Part shown: positions 33,023 through 41,997 of the stretch, piece after piece | Layout: the number at the start of each line of letters is the position of its first letter | Position numbering within the stretch: position 1 is the stretch's first letter | Origin: Phycisphaerales bacterium UBA7812 | Lineage (GTDB): Bacteria > Planctomycetota > Phycisphaerae > Phycisphaerales > UBA1924 | Assembly (NCBI GenBank): GCA_002480345.1 | Contig: DLBY01000061.1 | Span: forward strand, 29,269-78,821 | Direction: 5' to 3' | DNA length: 49,553 bases | Notes under the pieces: model-generated | The model's input: the letters and a program-made list of their open reading frames with translations, nothing else | What the model was told of the DNA's origin: nothing | Database searches by the model: none | Position numbers and translations under genes: made by a program

Positions 33023-34443
33023 GGGTCGCGATCGCTCCGTCCGCCCCCGGACGCGTGGGAGGCGCCGTCGCCTTGGGAGGATCCGCGCCCGTCATCGTCC
33101 CCCTCGGACGCCTGCGGCGGGGGCGGCGGGGCGTCCGCGAGCGTCGGGTCGTCGTACTCGCGCTCGCGCGTCGGCTCGTCGCGTTCCGGGGGCGTCGCCG
33201 CCTCGAGTTTCTCCTCGCGCTCGCGGGGCAGGGCGTAGGGATGTTCGCGCTGCAGGAACGCGATGAGCCGCTCGCGAACATCGCAGCGCAACTCCCAAGC
33301 CGTCGGAGAATCGCCCGCGGTCACGAGCGCCCGCAGCGTCATCGATTTCTCCGTGCAATCGATCACCTGCAGCACCTTCGCCCGCCCGTCCCACTTGGGA
33401 TGCCCGTCGAGAATGCGGTCGAGCTCGTCCCGCAGCGCGTCCACGGGGCAGGTGTAGTCCACATGCAGCACGACCGAGCCCAGGATGTCCGCGGAGTTGC
33501 GCGTCCAGTTCTCGAAGGGCTCCTCGATGATCGTCGAGAAGGGGACGATCAGCCTGCGCTGGTCCCAGATTTTCACCACGACATAGGTCGTCGTGATCTC
33601 TTCGATCCACCCCCACTCGCCCCGGATGATCACCGCGTCGTCGATCCGGATGGGCTGCGTCAGCGCGATCTGGATCCCCGCGATGATGTTGCCCAGCACG
33701 GGCTTGGCCGCGAACCCCACCGCGATGCCCGCGATGCCCGCGGACGCGAGCAGGCTCGCCCCGATCTTCCCCACGCTGTCGAAGGTCATCAGCGCAATCG
33801 CGACGCCCGCGATGCCCACGATGATCATCAGCGTCCGGCTGATCACCGTGACCTGCGTGTGCACGCGCCGCGCCCGCAGGTTGTCCCGCACCGCGATGTC
33901 GTGCTTGGAGAGAATCAGGTCATCGACGCCCGCGATGATCCCGATCACGAGCCAGGTGCCCGCGAGGATCAGCAGCACCGCGGCGCCCTGCCCCCACCAG
34001 CCCTCGAGCAGCGTCGGGGTGATGCCGCGCGTCCCGGTGAAGGCGAGCGCGACGGAGAGCCCGAGCCCGCCCGCGAACACACCCGCGGGCTTGCCGGTGT
34101 GCCCGACAAGCTTCCGGGCCGCGGTCCGGCCCGTCACCCGCGATACCTTGCGGAGCACCGACCACGCGATCTTCTGGACCGCGACAAACAGGACCGTGAA
34201 GAACACCGCGATCACGAGCGCCTGCGCCCAGTCGGGCCAGCCCTCCGTCAGCCGAGAGATCAGCCCGTTCGCCGCCTCGACCGGCGCAGACTCCGCGACC
34301 CGGTCGCCCAGTGTCCGCGCCGCGCGCTCGGTGGTTTCCGCCGCGGCCTGGACCGCATCGCCAGCAGCGCTCGGGCCCTGCGTCGCATCGCCAGCGGGCG
34401 CCTCGACAGGCGGGGTCTGTTGCAGAGCGAGGAGCGATCGCAT
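33019..34443 (-). CDS. Mechanosensitive ion channel, MscS family
   Basis: A 474-residue MscS-type channel. After a Pro/Ala/Glu-rich start come several membrane segments (ALVIAVFFTVLFVAVQKI, ALVIS..., AVLLILAGTWLVIGIIAGV, LMIIVGIAGVAIALM), then the pore helix region ASAGIAGIAVGFAAKPVLGN and the beta domain with RIDDAVIIRGEWGWIEEI. The C-terminal 60 residues are Asp/Glu/Arg-rich and likely disordered. It releases solutes when membrane tension rises. The ATG at 34443 was chosen because the upstream frame is non-coding in style. It is divergent from the thiolase gene. Confidence 0.92.
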   Translation of the reverse strand: MRSLLALQQTPPVEAPAGDATQGPSAAGDAVQAAAETTERAARTLGDRVAESAPVEAANGLISRLTEGWPDWAQALVIAVFFTVLFVAVQKIAWSVLRKVSRVTGRTAARKLVGHTGKPAGVFAGGLGLSVALAFTGTRGITPTLLEGWWGQGAAVLLILAGTWLVIGIIAGVDDLILSKHDIAVRDNLRARRVHTQVTVISRTLMIIVGIAGVAIALMTFDSVGKIGASLLASAGIAGIAVGFAAKPVLGNIIAGIQIALTQPIRIDDAVIIRGEWGWIEEITTTYVVVKIWDQRRLIVPFSTIIEEPFENWTRNSADILGSVVLHVDYTCPVDALRDELDRILDGHPKWDGRAKVLQVIDCTEKSMTLRALVTAGDSPTAWELRCDVRERLIAFLQREHPYALPREREEKLEAATPPERDEPTREREYDDPTLADAPPPPPQASEGDDDGRGSSQGDGASHASGGGRSDRDP

Positions 34444-34617
34444 CGTGGGATCGTACCCGGCGGAGCTCCCGCACCCGGGAGCCGCGCCGAGGCGGTCTAT
34501 CATCGACTGTGTCGGCACAGCGTTCGCTCAGGCGTCCTGCGGCTGCCGATGACCCGGACGCGCCCGCCGCGCGTCCCGCACACGCAGACATTCATCCACG
34601 ACCCGGAGCCCGTGACC

Positions 34618-35814
34618 ATGTCCATCCAGCCCGTCATCGTCGCCGCGAAGCGCACCCCCATCGGCAAGTTCTTCGGGGGGCTCGCGAATGTCCCCGCCCC
34701 GACGCTGGGCTCGTTCGCGGTCAAGGCCGTCCTCGATGAGGCGCCCGCCGCGAAGGACCACATCGACCAGTGCATCATGGGCTGCGTCCTGCAGACGGGC
34801 CTGGGACAGAACCCGGCGCGCCAGGCGGGCCTGGGCGCGGGCCTCCCCAGCACCCTCAACGCTGTCACCATCAACAAGGTCTGCGGCTCGGGCCTGCAGG
34901 CGGTCATGCAGGCCGCCAGCGAGATCCGCGCGGGTGAGGCGGAGACCATCATCGCGGGCGGGTTCGAGAACATGACCGCCGCCCCCCACTTCGTCAGCGT
35001 CCGCTCGGGCGTCAAGTACGGCCCCACCCAACTGCAGGACACGATGGCCCACGACGGGCTCTCCTGCGCCTTCGAGGCCTGGCCCATGGGCAACGCCGCG
35101 GAGCACATCGCCGCCAAGCACGCGATCAGCCGGGAGGACCAGGACCGCTGGGGCGCCCTGAGCCACCAGCGGGCCGCCCAGGCGTGGGACAACGGGCACT
35201 TCGACAGCGAGGTCATCACCCTGACGGGCGAGCAGGTCGGCAACCGCAAGGACCCCTCCCCCGCGGGCGGCGTGTCGCGCGACGAGGGCATCCGTCCCGA
35301 GTCCACCCCCGAGAGCCTGGGCAAGCTCCGCCCCGCCTTCGACAAGGAAGGCACCGTCACCGCGGGCAACGCGAGCCAGATCTCCGACGGCGCCGCCGCG
35401 GCCCTCGTGATGAGCGAGACGAAGGCCGCGGAACTGGGCCTGACGCCCATGGTCCGCATTCTCAGCCAGGCGACGAGCGGGGTGGAGCCCAAGGACATCT
35501 TCGAGGCCCCGATCACCGGCATCCGCAAGGCGCTCGAGAAGGCGGGCAAGTCTGTCGAGGACATCGACCTCTACGAGCTCAACGAGGCGTTCGCCGCCCA
35601 GGTCCTCTGCAACGCCCGCGCCCTGGGCATCAGCGAGGACAAGATGAACATCTGCGGCGGCGGCCTCGCTCTGGGCCACCCCATCGGCGCCAGCGGCGCC
35701 CGCGTCCTGACCACCCTCCTCCACCAGATGAAGCGCACCGGCGCCAAGACCGGCTGCGCCGCCCTCTGCCTGGGCGGCGGCAACAGCGTCGCGATGGTGG
35801 TGGAAGCGGTGTGA
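34618..35814 (+). CDS. Acetyl-CoA C-acetyltransferase (thiolase)
   Basis: A 398-residue thiolase that joins two acetyl-CoA into acetoacetyl-CoA or cleaves it. The nucleophile is Cys89 in NKVCGSG, the base His354 in GHPIGASG and the second Cys384 in CLGGGN. These are the full catalytic set of the degradative/biosynthetic thiolases. It may serve ketone-body, polyhydroxybutyrate or branched-chain metabolism; no phaB or phaC is adjacent. The start is the ATG at 34618, with a GTG two codons upstream as a less likely option. An SDR gene follows 18 bases later, probably on the same transcript. Confidence 0.96.
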   Translation: MSIQPVIVAAKRTPIGKFFGGLANVPAPTLGSFAVKAVLDEAPAAKDHIDQCIMGCVLQTGLGQNPARQAGLGAGLPSTLNAVTINKVCGSGLQAVMQAASEIRAGEAETIIAGGFENMTAAPHFVSVRSGVKYGPTQLQDTMAHDGLSCAFEAWPMGNAAEHIAAKHAISREDQDRWGALSHQRAAQAWDNGHFDSEVITLTGEQVGNRKDPSPAGGVSRDEGIRPESTPESLGKLRPAFDKEGTVTAGNASQISDGAAAALVMSETKAAELGLTPMVRILSQATSGVEPKDIFEAPITGIRKALEKAGKSVEDIDLYELNEAFAAQVLCNARALGISEDKMNICGGGLALGHPIGASGARVLTTLLHQMKRTGAKTGCAALCLGGGNSVAMVVEAV

Positions 35815-35832
35815 GCCTCATAGCCTGACCCC

Positions 35833-36501
35833 ATGACAACAACACTCGTCACCGGCGCGAACCGGGGCATCGGCCTCGCCCTCGCAAAGCAGGCCGCCGC
35901 CGCGGGGCACACCGTCATCGGCACCGCACGCGAGCCCGGCACGGCCGTGGACCTGCGTGAGACCGGCGCGCGTGTCCTCCGCCTCGACGCCGCGGACCCC
36001 GTGTCCGTCGACGCCTTCGCGACGGAACTCGCGGACGAACCGGTCGACATCCTGATCAACAATGGCGCGATCTTCCCCGACCGCGCCGGGCTCGAGGGCA
36101 CCGACCTCGACCAGTTCGAGGCGACCCTGCGCGTCAATGTCCGGGGCCCGCTCGCCGTCACCCGCGCCCTGCTGCCCAACCTCCGCGCCGGGGAACGCAA
36201 GACCGTCGCGACGATCTCCTCATCGATGGGCTCGATCGCGGGCACGAAATCGGGCGGGTCCTACGCCTACCGCGTTTCCAAGGCCTCGGTGAACATGCTC
36301 ATGCGTGCGATGGCCGCGGAAATCGACGACCTGGTCTTCCTCGCGATCGACCCGGGCTGGGTCCGCACCGACATGGGCGGGGGCGACGCCGCGCTGAGCC
36401 CCGACGAATCCGCCGCGGGCGTGTTCGCGGTCGCGTCCACCGCGACACACGAGGAATCGGGCCTGTTCTACCGCCACGACGGCGAGCGCATGGACTGGTG
36501 A
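35833..36501 (+). CDS. Short-chain dehydrogenase/reductase
   Basis: A 222-residue SDR oxidoreductase. The nucleotide-binding TGANRGIG is at residues 8-15, the NNGA motif follows, and the catalytic set is Ser in SSSMGS plus Tyr/Lys in YRVSK. It is on the short side and resembles the C-factor/csgA-type SDRs. The substrate is unknown. With the thiolase 18 bases upstream an acetoacetyl-CoA reductase role is thinkable, but the protein lacks the usual length and there is no direct evidence. Confidence 0.9.
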   Translation: MTTTLVTGANRGIGLALAKQAAAAGHTVIGTAREPGTAVDLRETGARVLRLDAADPVSVDAFATELADEPVDILINNGAIFPDRAGLEGTDLDQFEATLRVNVRGPLAVTRALLPNLRAGERKTVATISSSMGSIAGTKSGGSYAYRVSKASVNMLMRAMAAEIDDLVFLAIDPGWVRTDMGGGDAALSPDESAAGVFAVASTATHEESGLFYRHDGERMDW

Positions 36502-36519
36502 AGCCGCCCCATCGCCCGC

Positions 36520-36548
36520 TTGGGAGATGCCCCGCTTTGCGATAGACT
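36520..36548 (+). promoter_or_regulatory. Sigma-70-type promoter of a 44-residue membrane protein
   Basis: TTGGGA (36520-36525), 17-base spacer and TAGACT (36543-36548). Transcription should begin near 36555, giving a short leader that carries the ribosome site GGAGGAAGGGGG right before the ATG at 36570. Confidence 0.6.
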
Positions 36549-36569
36549 GCGCGGAGGAAGGGGGCGACC

Positions 36570-36704
36570 ATGAGCCCATTCATCGCCGTCGTTCTGCTCG
36601 TGATCTTCGCGCTGATCATGGTCGGCGCCGTCGTCGCGGTCGCCTCCTCGCTGGGCAAACGGCACGCGCACGGCCACCAGAACAAATCACGCAAGAAGGC
36701 CTGA
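36570..36704 (+). CDS. 44-residue single-helix membrane protein
   Basis: A tiny protein with one hydrophobic segment (about residues 4-26, FIAVVLLVIFALIMVGAV...) and a basic, His-rich C-terminal tail (GKRHAHGHQNKSRKKA). The topology would put the tail in the cytoplasm. Two points support a real gene: a very strong ribosome site (GGAGGAAGGGGG) and a well-placed promoter. The 3' end overlaps the end of the dus gene by 18 bases. The His-rich tail could bind metal, but that is only a guess. Function unknown. Confidence 0.65.
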   Translation: MSPFIAVVLLVIFALIMVGAVVAVASSLGKRHAHGHQNKSRKKA

Positions 36705-37754
36705 ACCGGCCCGCTCGCGGGTGTGAGCCCGCCACGATTCGACCGCGTCGATGATCGCCTCGGGTGTCTCCGCCGCGCGCACGCCCTCTTTCAATGGTTT
36801 GCAGTGCGAGCCGTTGATGTGCTTGGCCATCTTGCTGATCTTGTGTTTCACGCGGTGCATCGCGTACTGATCGTTGCGGAACTCGCGCATCCGCGCGAAA
36901 TAGGCGAGGAAGGTGTCGAGTTTCTCGTCCTCCGAGGGTTCGGAGGCCGCCTCGCCCCGCTGGAGCGCCCACGCGAGGCGGAAGATCCAGGGCATCGCGA
37001 ATGCGCCCCGCCCGATCATCACGCCGGCGCACCCCGTCTCCCGGATCATCTCCGCCGGGTGATGGGGCTCGGTGATGTCCCCGTTCCCGATGACCGGCAC
37101 GCCTCCCGATGCGTCACCCGAGTACGCCCCCGTCGCCTCCCCCACCGCCTCGACGACGCGTCGGATGCCCTCGCGCCGGCAGGAGCCCTTGAACAGCATC
37201 TCCGTGGTCCGCCCGTGCACGGTGATCGCCGCGACCCCGACATTGCAGAGCTGAACCGCCAGCGTCTCGGCGCACCGGTTCTCGTAGGCTTCTTCGTCCC
37301 AGCCCAGCCTCATCTTCGCGGTCAGCGGGATGTGACCGGGTAGCGCGTCGCGGATCGCCTCCGCGGTCCGCACCGTTCGGGGGATGTCGCACATGAGCTT
37401 GGACCCGCCGTCCTTCTTGGTGACCTTGTCCACCGGGCAGCCCATGTTGATGTCGACGACGGTCGCGCCGTGATCCGCGCACCACTTCGCGGCGTCCGCG
37501 AGCAGGGCGCGATCCGATCCGTAGAGTTGCATCCCCACGGGCTGATCGAGGTCGTTGGTCCGCGCGAGGTCGAGCGACTTCTCGCCCCCCGCGAGCAGCC
37601 CGTGCGGGCTCAGCAGATCCGTGCACGCGAGACCCACGCCCCCCAGCTCGCGGCAGGTGATCCGCCACGCAAGGTCCGACCACCCCGCGATGGGCGCAAG
37701 CATCAGGTTCGATTCAAGACGAACCGGACCGATCTGGAGGGGGACGCCCAGCAC
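36687..37754 (-). CDS. dusB: tRNA-dihydrouridine synthase
   Basis: A 355-residue flavoprotein that reduces uridine to dihydrouridine in tRNA. Motifs are LAPIAGWSDLAWR, the catalytic-Cys phrase NMGCPVDKVTKKDGG, AKMRLGW, ITVHGRT and VIGNGDI. The first of these best fits the DusB branch; the assignment to B rather than A or C is by motif only. The start is taken as the GTG at 37754. It follows YkgJ by 54 bases on the same strand. Its 3' end overlaps the tiny membrane protein gene. Confidence 0.92.
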   Translation of the reverse strand: MLGVPLQIGPVRLESNLMLAPIAGWSDLAWRITCRELGGVGLACTDLLSPHGLLAGGEKSLDLARTNDLDQPVGMQLYGSDRALLADAAKWCADHGATVVDINMGCPVDKVTKKDGGSKLMCDIPRTVRTAEAIRDALPGHIPLTAKMRLGWDEEAYENRCAETLAVQLCNVGVAAITVHGRTTEMLFKGSCRREGIRRVVEAVGEATGAYSGDASGGVPVIGNGDITEPHHPAEMIRETGCAGVMIGRGAFAMPWIFRLAWALQRGEAASEPSEDEKLDTFLAYFARMREFRNDQYAMHRVKHKISKMAKHINGSHCKPLKEGVRAAETPEAIIDAVESWRAHTRERAGSGLLA

Positions 37755-37808
37755 GCGAAAGCGTAGTGCCCCCAGCGGGTTGGGTCGCCTGCGGCAGAAG
37801 CCGAGCCG

Positions 37809-38405
37809 TCACACCATCGCGGATTGACGAGCCGCGGGAACCACCACCGTCGGCGCATCCTCCAGAGGCTTGCCCTCGATCAGCACCGAGGCCTGCTTGA
37901 AACGCCTGTCCTCGGCGCGACGGAGGATGATCCGCCCGGGCTTGCGGCGTTGGTAGAGCGCGATCATCTCCCGCACGCGCGGTGTCTCGAACGCGCCGGG
38001 CGTCGCCTCGACGATCGCGAGGCCCGGGAGCCCGTCCTCGAGATTCACCGTGTAGAGCATGATTCCCAATTGGTCCGGGCGATCCCGCTCCACGCCCAGC
38101 CCGAGCTTCCACGCGCATTCGAACGAGCGGCACACCTGGGGCCGGTTCTCGTAGATCTTGCAGCCGGGTCTCTTCGGGTCGTCCGACTGGTGCCGGCAGG
38201 GCGCGTTCAGCGCCTTCGAGACCTCCGGGATCTCGAACAGCGTGCAGCACACGCGGCACTCGCCGCACGCGCGGGCGGTCTGACCCGCTGCGGGCGAATC
38301 CTCACGGGGCTTCGGTCGCTTGGGCTCGATCGCTCGCCCGCTCTGTCCCGCCGCCCCGGCAAGCACGCGGGCGGTGTTCTCTCTCTGGCTCCGTTGGTCA
38401 CGCAT
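37809..38405 (-). CDS. YkgJ family cysteine cluster protein
   Basis: A 198-residue protein with the YkgJ (UPF0153) cysteine cluster: CGECRVCC near residue 47, then the APCRHQ, GCKIYENRPQVC and SFECAW motifs. The Cys set probably binds a metal or iron-sulfur cluster, but the role of the family is unknown. The N-terminal 45 residues are charged and low in complexity. The ATG at 38405 is the first in the frame that starts close to this region. It is read just before dusB, so a link to RNA modification is possible but unproven. Confidence 0.85.
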   Translation of the reverse strand: MRDQRSQRENTARVLAGAAGQSGRAIEPKRPKPREDSPAAGQTARACGECRVCCTLFEIPEVSKALNAPCRHQSDDPKRPGCKIYENRPQVCRSFECAWKLGLGVERDRPDQLGIMLYTVNLEDGLPGLAIVEATPGAFETPRVREMIALYQRRKPGRIILRRAEDRRFKQASVLIEGKPLEDAPTVVVPAARQSAMV

Positions 38406-38632
38406 GACCCTGTCTATCGGCGCCCGTCTGTGCGGGCTGGAGCGATCGGAACGAATGCCGCGATTCTGCGGATCCGGTGAACACGGTGCCCCCCAAAGAT
38501 CAGGGACACGCCCCGAGGCGACCGGACCACCCGGGCAACCACGCGCGGATACCATGCGTCCCACAGGGTGCCGCGAGCGAAACGCGGGACCGACCCCGGC
38601 TTGCACGGCCCACCACGGACGGCGGCAGACTC
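38406..38632. other. Intergenic stretch between divergent genes
   Basis: No supported gene, terminator or repeat in these 227 bases. They must hold promoters for YkgJ and the ABC permease. Confidence 0.4.
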
Positions 38633-40195
38633 GTGTACCAACTCCTGCTCACCCGCAAATACCTGACAAGCAAGGTGATGCCGCTGCTGGCAATGGCCGC
38701 GGTGACGCTCAGCGTCGCGACGGTGCTGGTGACCTGGTCGGTCATGGGCGGATTCCTCAACACGCTGCTCAGCAGCGGGCGCACGCTCATTGGGGATGTC
38801 TCGATCCACTGGCCCAATGTCGGGTTCCCCTACTACGACGATCTCATTGAACGCCTCGAAGCCGATCCGCAGGTCGCGGCCGCAGCGCCGCTCATCGAGA
38901 CCTTCGGGGTCGTCGCGCTGCCCGACGACCAGGTGCACGGGGTCGTCGTCAAGGGTGTCGATGGTCCGAGTTACGCCCGCGTCAGCGGGTTCGACGATTC
39001 GGTCTGGTGGCGTCCGATCGACGAACCACTCCGCAAGGACCGTGAGACCCGCGAGGACCCCAGGCTCGGGGGCGAGGGCTATCACGCCGGCACCGACTGG
39101 AACGCGCTGCTCGAATCCGGGCTGACGCTGAGCGAGCCCGACGGAGAGGCCGCGGTGGTCCCCGGGATCGAGCTCAGCGGGTGGAACTTCCGACGCGCCA
39201 GCGGGGTGTATGTGCCCGGCGCCCCCGCGATGTCGAGCCGGGACGGGCGGACCGACTACCTCAATCTCTTCCTCCCCGACGGCGAGCTGACGCTCCACCT
39301 CATGCCGCTCGACAGCCGGGGGCGGGGCGTCGAGACCGTCACGCGGACGGTGCCGGTCGCCAACGAGTTCCACTCCGGGATCTTCGAGGCCGACTCTCGG
39401 ACGATGTTCGCGCGGCTCGACCTGATCCAGCGGATGATGAAAATGGACGCGGCCGAGAAGATCGTCGCGCCCGCCTCCCCCTTCGTGTTCGATCCCGCGA
39501 GCGGAGAGCTGGTGCAGGCCCAACCCGAGGTTGTCGGCGTCGACCCGGCGCGGGTGACCACCGTCCTGGTCCGCGCCGCCGAAGGCGTCCCGGTCGAATC
39601 GGAGGCCGCGATCGCCGCGTTCCGCGACCGCGTCGCGGACATCTACGCGGAGTTCGCGGAGGCGCACCAGGGCGAGGTCCCGAGTTCGATGAGCATTCTT
39701 GTGCGTTCCTGGCGCGACCAGAACCGATCGATGATCGCGGCGGTGGAGAAGGAAACGGGCCTCGTGCTCTTCGTCTTCGGGCTCGTCTGCTTCACCACCG
39801 TCTTCCTCGTGCTCGCGATCTTCTGGAGCATGGTCAGCGAGAAGACCAAGGACATCGGCATCCTCCGCTCGCTGGGGGGCTCCACCGCCGGCATCGCGGC
39901 GCTCTGGCTCCAGTACGGCGCCGCCGTCGGCACCGTGGGCTCGGGCGTCGGGCTCATCGCGGCCTGGCTGGTGGTCCGCAACATCAACGAGATCCACGAG
40001 TGGCTCGGGCAGAACCTGGGCCTGGTGATCTGGGACCCCGCGGTGTACTACTTCTTCGAGATCCCCAGCGACATGGACTGGTCCAAGGCCGCGACCGTCG
40101 TGGTCGCGGGGGTGCTGACCTGCCTGATCGGTGCGCTGATCCCCGCCGTGCGCGCCGGGGCGATGGACCCCGTCAGGGCGCTCCGATTCGAGTAA
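38633..40195 (+). CDS. ABC transporter permease, LolC/E or MacB-like
   Basis: A 520-residue permease of the FtsX/LolC type. There is one N-terminal membrane segment (MPLLAMAAVTLSVATVLVTW), a large periplasmic domain of about 300 residues, and three C-terminal segments (LVLFVFGLVCFTTVFLVLAIF, GTVGSGVGLIAAWLVV, VVVAGVLTCLIGALIPAV) ending ALRFE. The start is a GTG at 38633, placed right before the basic stretch LTRKYLTSK that precedes the first membrane helix. The next gene is the matching ATPase, 14 bases later. It probably extracts lipoproteins or exports another substrate. Confidence 0.87.
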   Translation: MYQLLLTRKYLTSKVMPLLAMAAVTLSVATVLVTWSVMGGFLNTLLSSGRTLIGDVSIHWPNVGFPYYDDLIERLEADPQVAAAAPLIETFGVVALPDDQVHGVVVKGVDGPSYARVSGFDDSVWWRPIDEPLRKDRETREDPRLGGEGYHAGTDWNALLESGLTLSEPDGEAAVVPGIELSGWNFRRASGVYVPGAPAMSSRDGRTDYLNLFLPDGELTLHLMPLDSRGRGVETVTRTVPVANEFHSGIFEADSRTMFARLDLIQRMMKMDAAEKIVAPASPFVFDPASGELVQAQPEVVGVDPARVTTVLVRAAEGVPVESEAAIAAFRDRVADIYAEFAEAHQGEVPSSMSILVRSWRDQNRSMIAAVEKETGLVLFVFGLVCFTTVFLVLAIFWSMVSEKTKDIGILRSLGGSTAGIAALWLQYGAAVGTVGSGVGLIAAWLVVRNINEIHEWLGQNLGLVIWDPAVYYFFEIPSDMDWSKAATVVVAGVLTCLIGALIPAVRAGAMDPVRALRFE

Positions 40196-40209
40196 ACGCG
40201 AACCCTCCA

Positions 40210-40956
40210 ATGACCGAGACCGGCCCGATCATCTCCGCGACGAACCTGCACAAGACCTACAAGATGGGTCGCGTCAAGGTCCCCGTGCTGCGCGGGCTCT
40301 CGGTCTCGGCACGCAAGGGTGAATGGGTCGCGATCCTCGGCGCCTCCGGATCGGGCAAGAGCACCCTCCTCCACCTGCTGGGCGGGCTCGACCGCCCCGA
40401 CCGGGGACACAAGGACACCGCGATCCATTTCGAGGGCAAGCCCTTGGGCAAGATGAGCCGCCACGAGCTCGATCGATACCGCGCCACGCAGGTGGGGTTC
40501 GTCTTCCAGTTCTACCACCTGCTCCCCGAGCTCCGCGTGCTGGAGAATGTCACCGTCGGCGCGATGGTGCGCCACGGGCTCACGGGGTTCCTGGGCGCGA
40601 AGCACAAGGTCAACCGGCGAGCCACCGAGTTGCTCGACGCCTTCGGGCTGGGCCACCGACTCCGACACCGGCCCGGCGAGCTCTCGGGCGGGGAACGCCA
40701 GAGGGTCGCGATCGCGCGTGCGCTCATCAACCAGCCCCGCCTGCTCCTCGCCGATGAGCCGACCGGCAACCTCGACCGCAAGACAGGTGAGGCGATCCTC
40801 GACTCGCTCGCGGCGCTCCGGGAGAAGCTCGCGCTCACCGTCGTGATGGTCACCCACGACCAGCATGTCGCGGACCGCGCCGATCGGGTCATCCGCCTCG
40901 CGGACGGCGTCGTCGCGCCGGAGGGCGTGCCCGGGGCAGAAAACGCCTCCCCCTGA
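40210..40956 (+). CDS. ABC transporter ATP-binding protein, LolD-like
   Basis: A 248-residue ATPase. Walker A is GASGSGKST, the Q-loop is in VFQFYHLLPEL, the signature is LSGGERQRVAIARAL and Walker B is LLLADEPTGNLD, followed by an H-loop in VTHD. The GNLD box and the size put it in the LolD/MacB/FtsE group. It is 14 bases downstream of the permease gene and should form a transporter with it. Only one permease is present, so a homodimer or an unlinked second permease is expected. The C-terminal tail is extended by about 20 residues. Confidence 0.95.
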   Translation: MTETGPIISATNLHKTYKMGRVKVPVLRGLSVSARKGEWVAILGASGSGKSTLLHLLGGLDRPDRGHKDTAIHFEGKPLGKMSRHELDRYRATQVGFVFQFYHLLPELRVLENVTVGAMVRHGLTGFLGAKHKVNRRATELLDAFGLGHRLRHRPGELSGGERQRVAIARALINQPRLLLADEPTGNLDRKTGEAILDSLAALREKLALTVVMVTHDQHVADRADRVIRLADGVVAPEGVPGAENASP

Positions 40957-41164
40957 TCACGAAGAACAAGATGCGAACGGGGTGTCTCGGGCCCTCAGCC
41001 CCGGTACAGTCTGTCCGTTGGAGTTCCGCCGGGGTGCGCACACCGGCACTCGTTCCAAGAGGGCCGCACCGCGGCACAGGCGTGGGGTCTCGTTGACGCA
41101 GAGCATCCGGACAACCCGTGAGACTTCAGCAGGCGGTCCCGCGCAGGACGCCCGCGTTGTCGAG

Positions 41165-41986
41165 ATGCCGTGGGGGCCCTCCGAATCGCGCGTCATCACG
41201 ATGCGCGGCGCGTCCACCGCGATCGATGCCCGCGTCATCGAATGCGGAGAGGGTCCGGGCGTCGTCTTCCTGCACGGGCTCGTGGGACTCAACGACCACT
41301 GGCGCAAGGTCATCGGACGCATCCGGCACGGGGTGCGGAGCACGCTCTTCGAGCTGCCCCTGCTCGACCTGAAGGGCTCGGACTGCTCGGTCCAAGGCGT
41401 GACGGAGCTCACGATCGCCTTCCTCGAGGACCATGTCGCGACGCCCACGATCCTCGTGGGCAACTCGTTCGGGGGGCATGTGGCGCTCCGGATTGCGCAC
41501 AAACGCCCCGACCTGGTGTGCGGGCTCGTCCTCGCGGGCTCGAGCGGGCTGTTCGAGCGGACGCTCGTGCGCGGTGCGCCGATCCGACCGCCCCGCGAGT
41601 GGGTCAAAGAGAAGATCGAAGAACTGTTCTACGACAAGTCCGCGCTCGACGAGAGCGACATCGACCGGGCGCACGAGGTGCTCAACACCAGGCAGGGCGC
41701 GCGCGCGATGGTCCGCCTGAGCCGGACCGCTCGACGCAATCACCTGGGCGATGTGCTGGGCGACATCCAGACCCCGACGCTCCTGATCTGGGGACGCGAA
41801 GATGTGGTGACCCCCCCATCCGCGGCGCAGGGGTTCCACGACCTCATGCCCAACACGGAACTGGTCTGGGTCGAGCGATGCGGGCACACCCCCATGCTCG
41901 AAGCGCCCCAGGTGTTTGCCGATGCGTTGCTCGGCTTTGCGGCCCGGGTATCGGGCGGGGCGCCCGGCGCCGAGAACGCGGGCTGA
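41165..41986 (+). CDS. Alpha/beta hydrolase
   Basis: A 273-residue alpha/beta-fold hydrolase. The nucleophile elbow is GNSFGGH, the oxyanion-hole loop is FLHGLVG, the acid is in WGREDVV and the base in ERCGHTPM. These give a complete Ser-Asp-His triad. It is an esterase or thioesterase-like enzyme of unknown substrate. The start is uncertain: ATG 41165 was chosen, with a TTG at 41093 and an ATG at 41204 as options. The stop is 11 bases from the GH3 start, so the two may be one unit, for instance with the hydrolase acting on an amide or ester made by GH3; this is inference. Confidence 0.85.
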   Translation: MPWGPSESRVITMRGASTAIDARVIECGEGPGVVFLHGLVGLNDHWRKVIGRIRHGVRSTLFELPLLDLKGSDCSVQGVTELTIAFLEDHVATPTILVGNSFGGHVALRIAHKRPDLVCGLVLAGSSGLFERTLVRGAPIRPPREWVKEKIEELFYDKSALDESDIDRAHEVLNTRQGARAMVRLSRTARRNHLGDVLGDIQTPTLLIWGREDVVTPPSAAQGFHDLMPNTELVWVERCGHTPMLEAPQVFADALLGFAARVSGGAPGAENAG

Positions 41987-41997
41987 GGGCGATCGCG

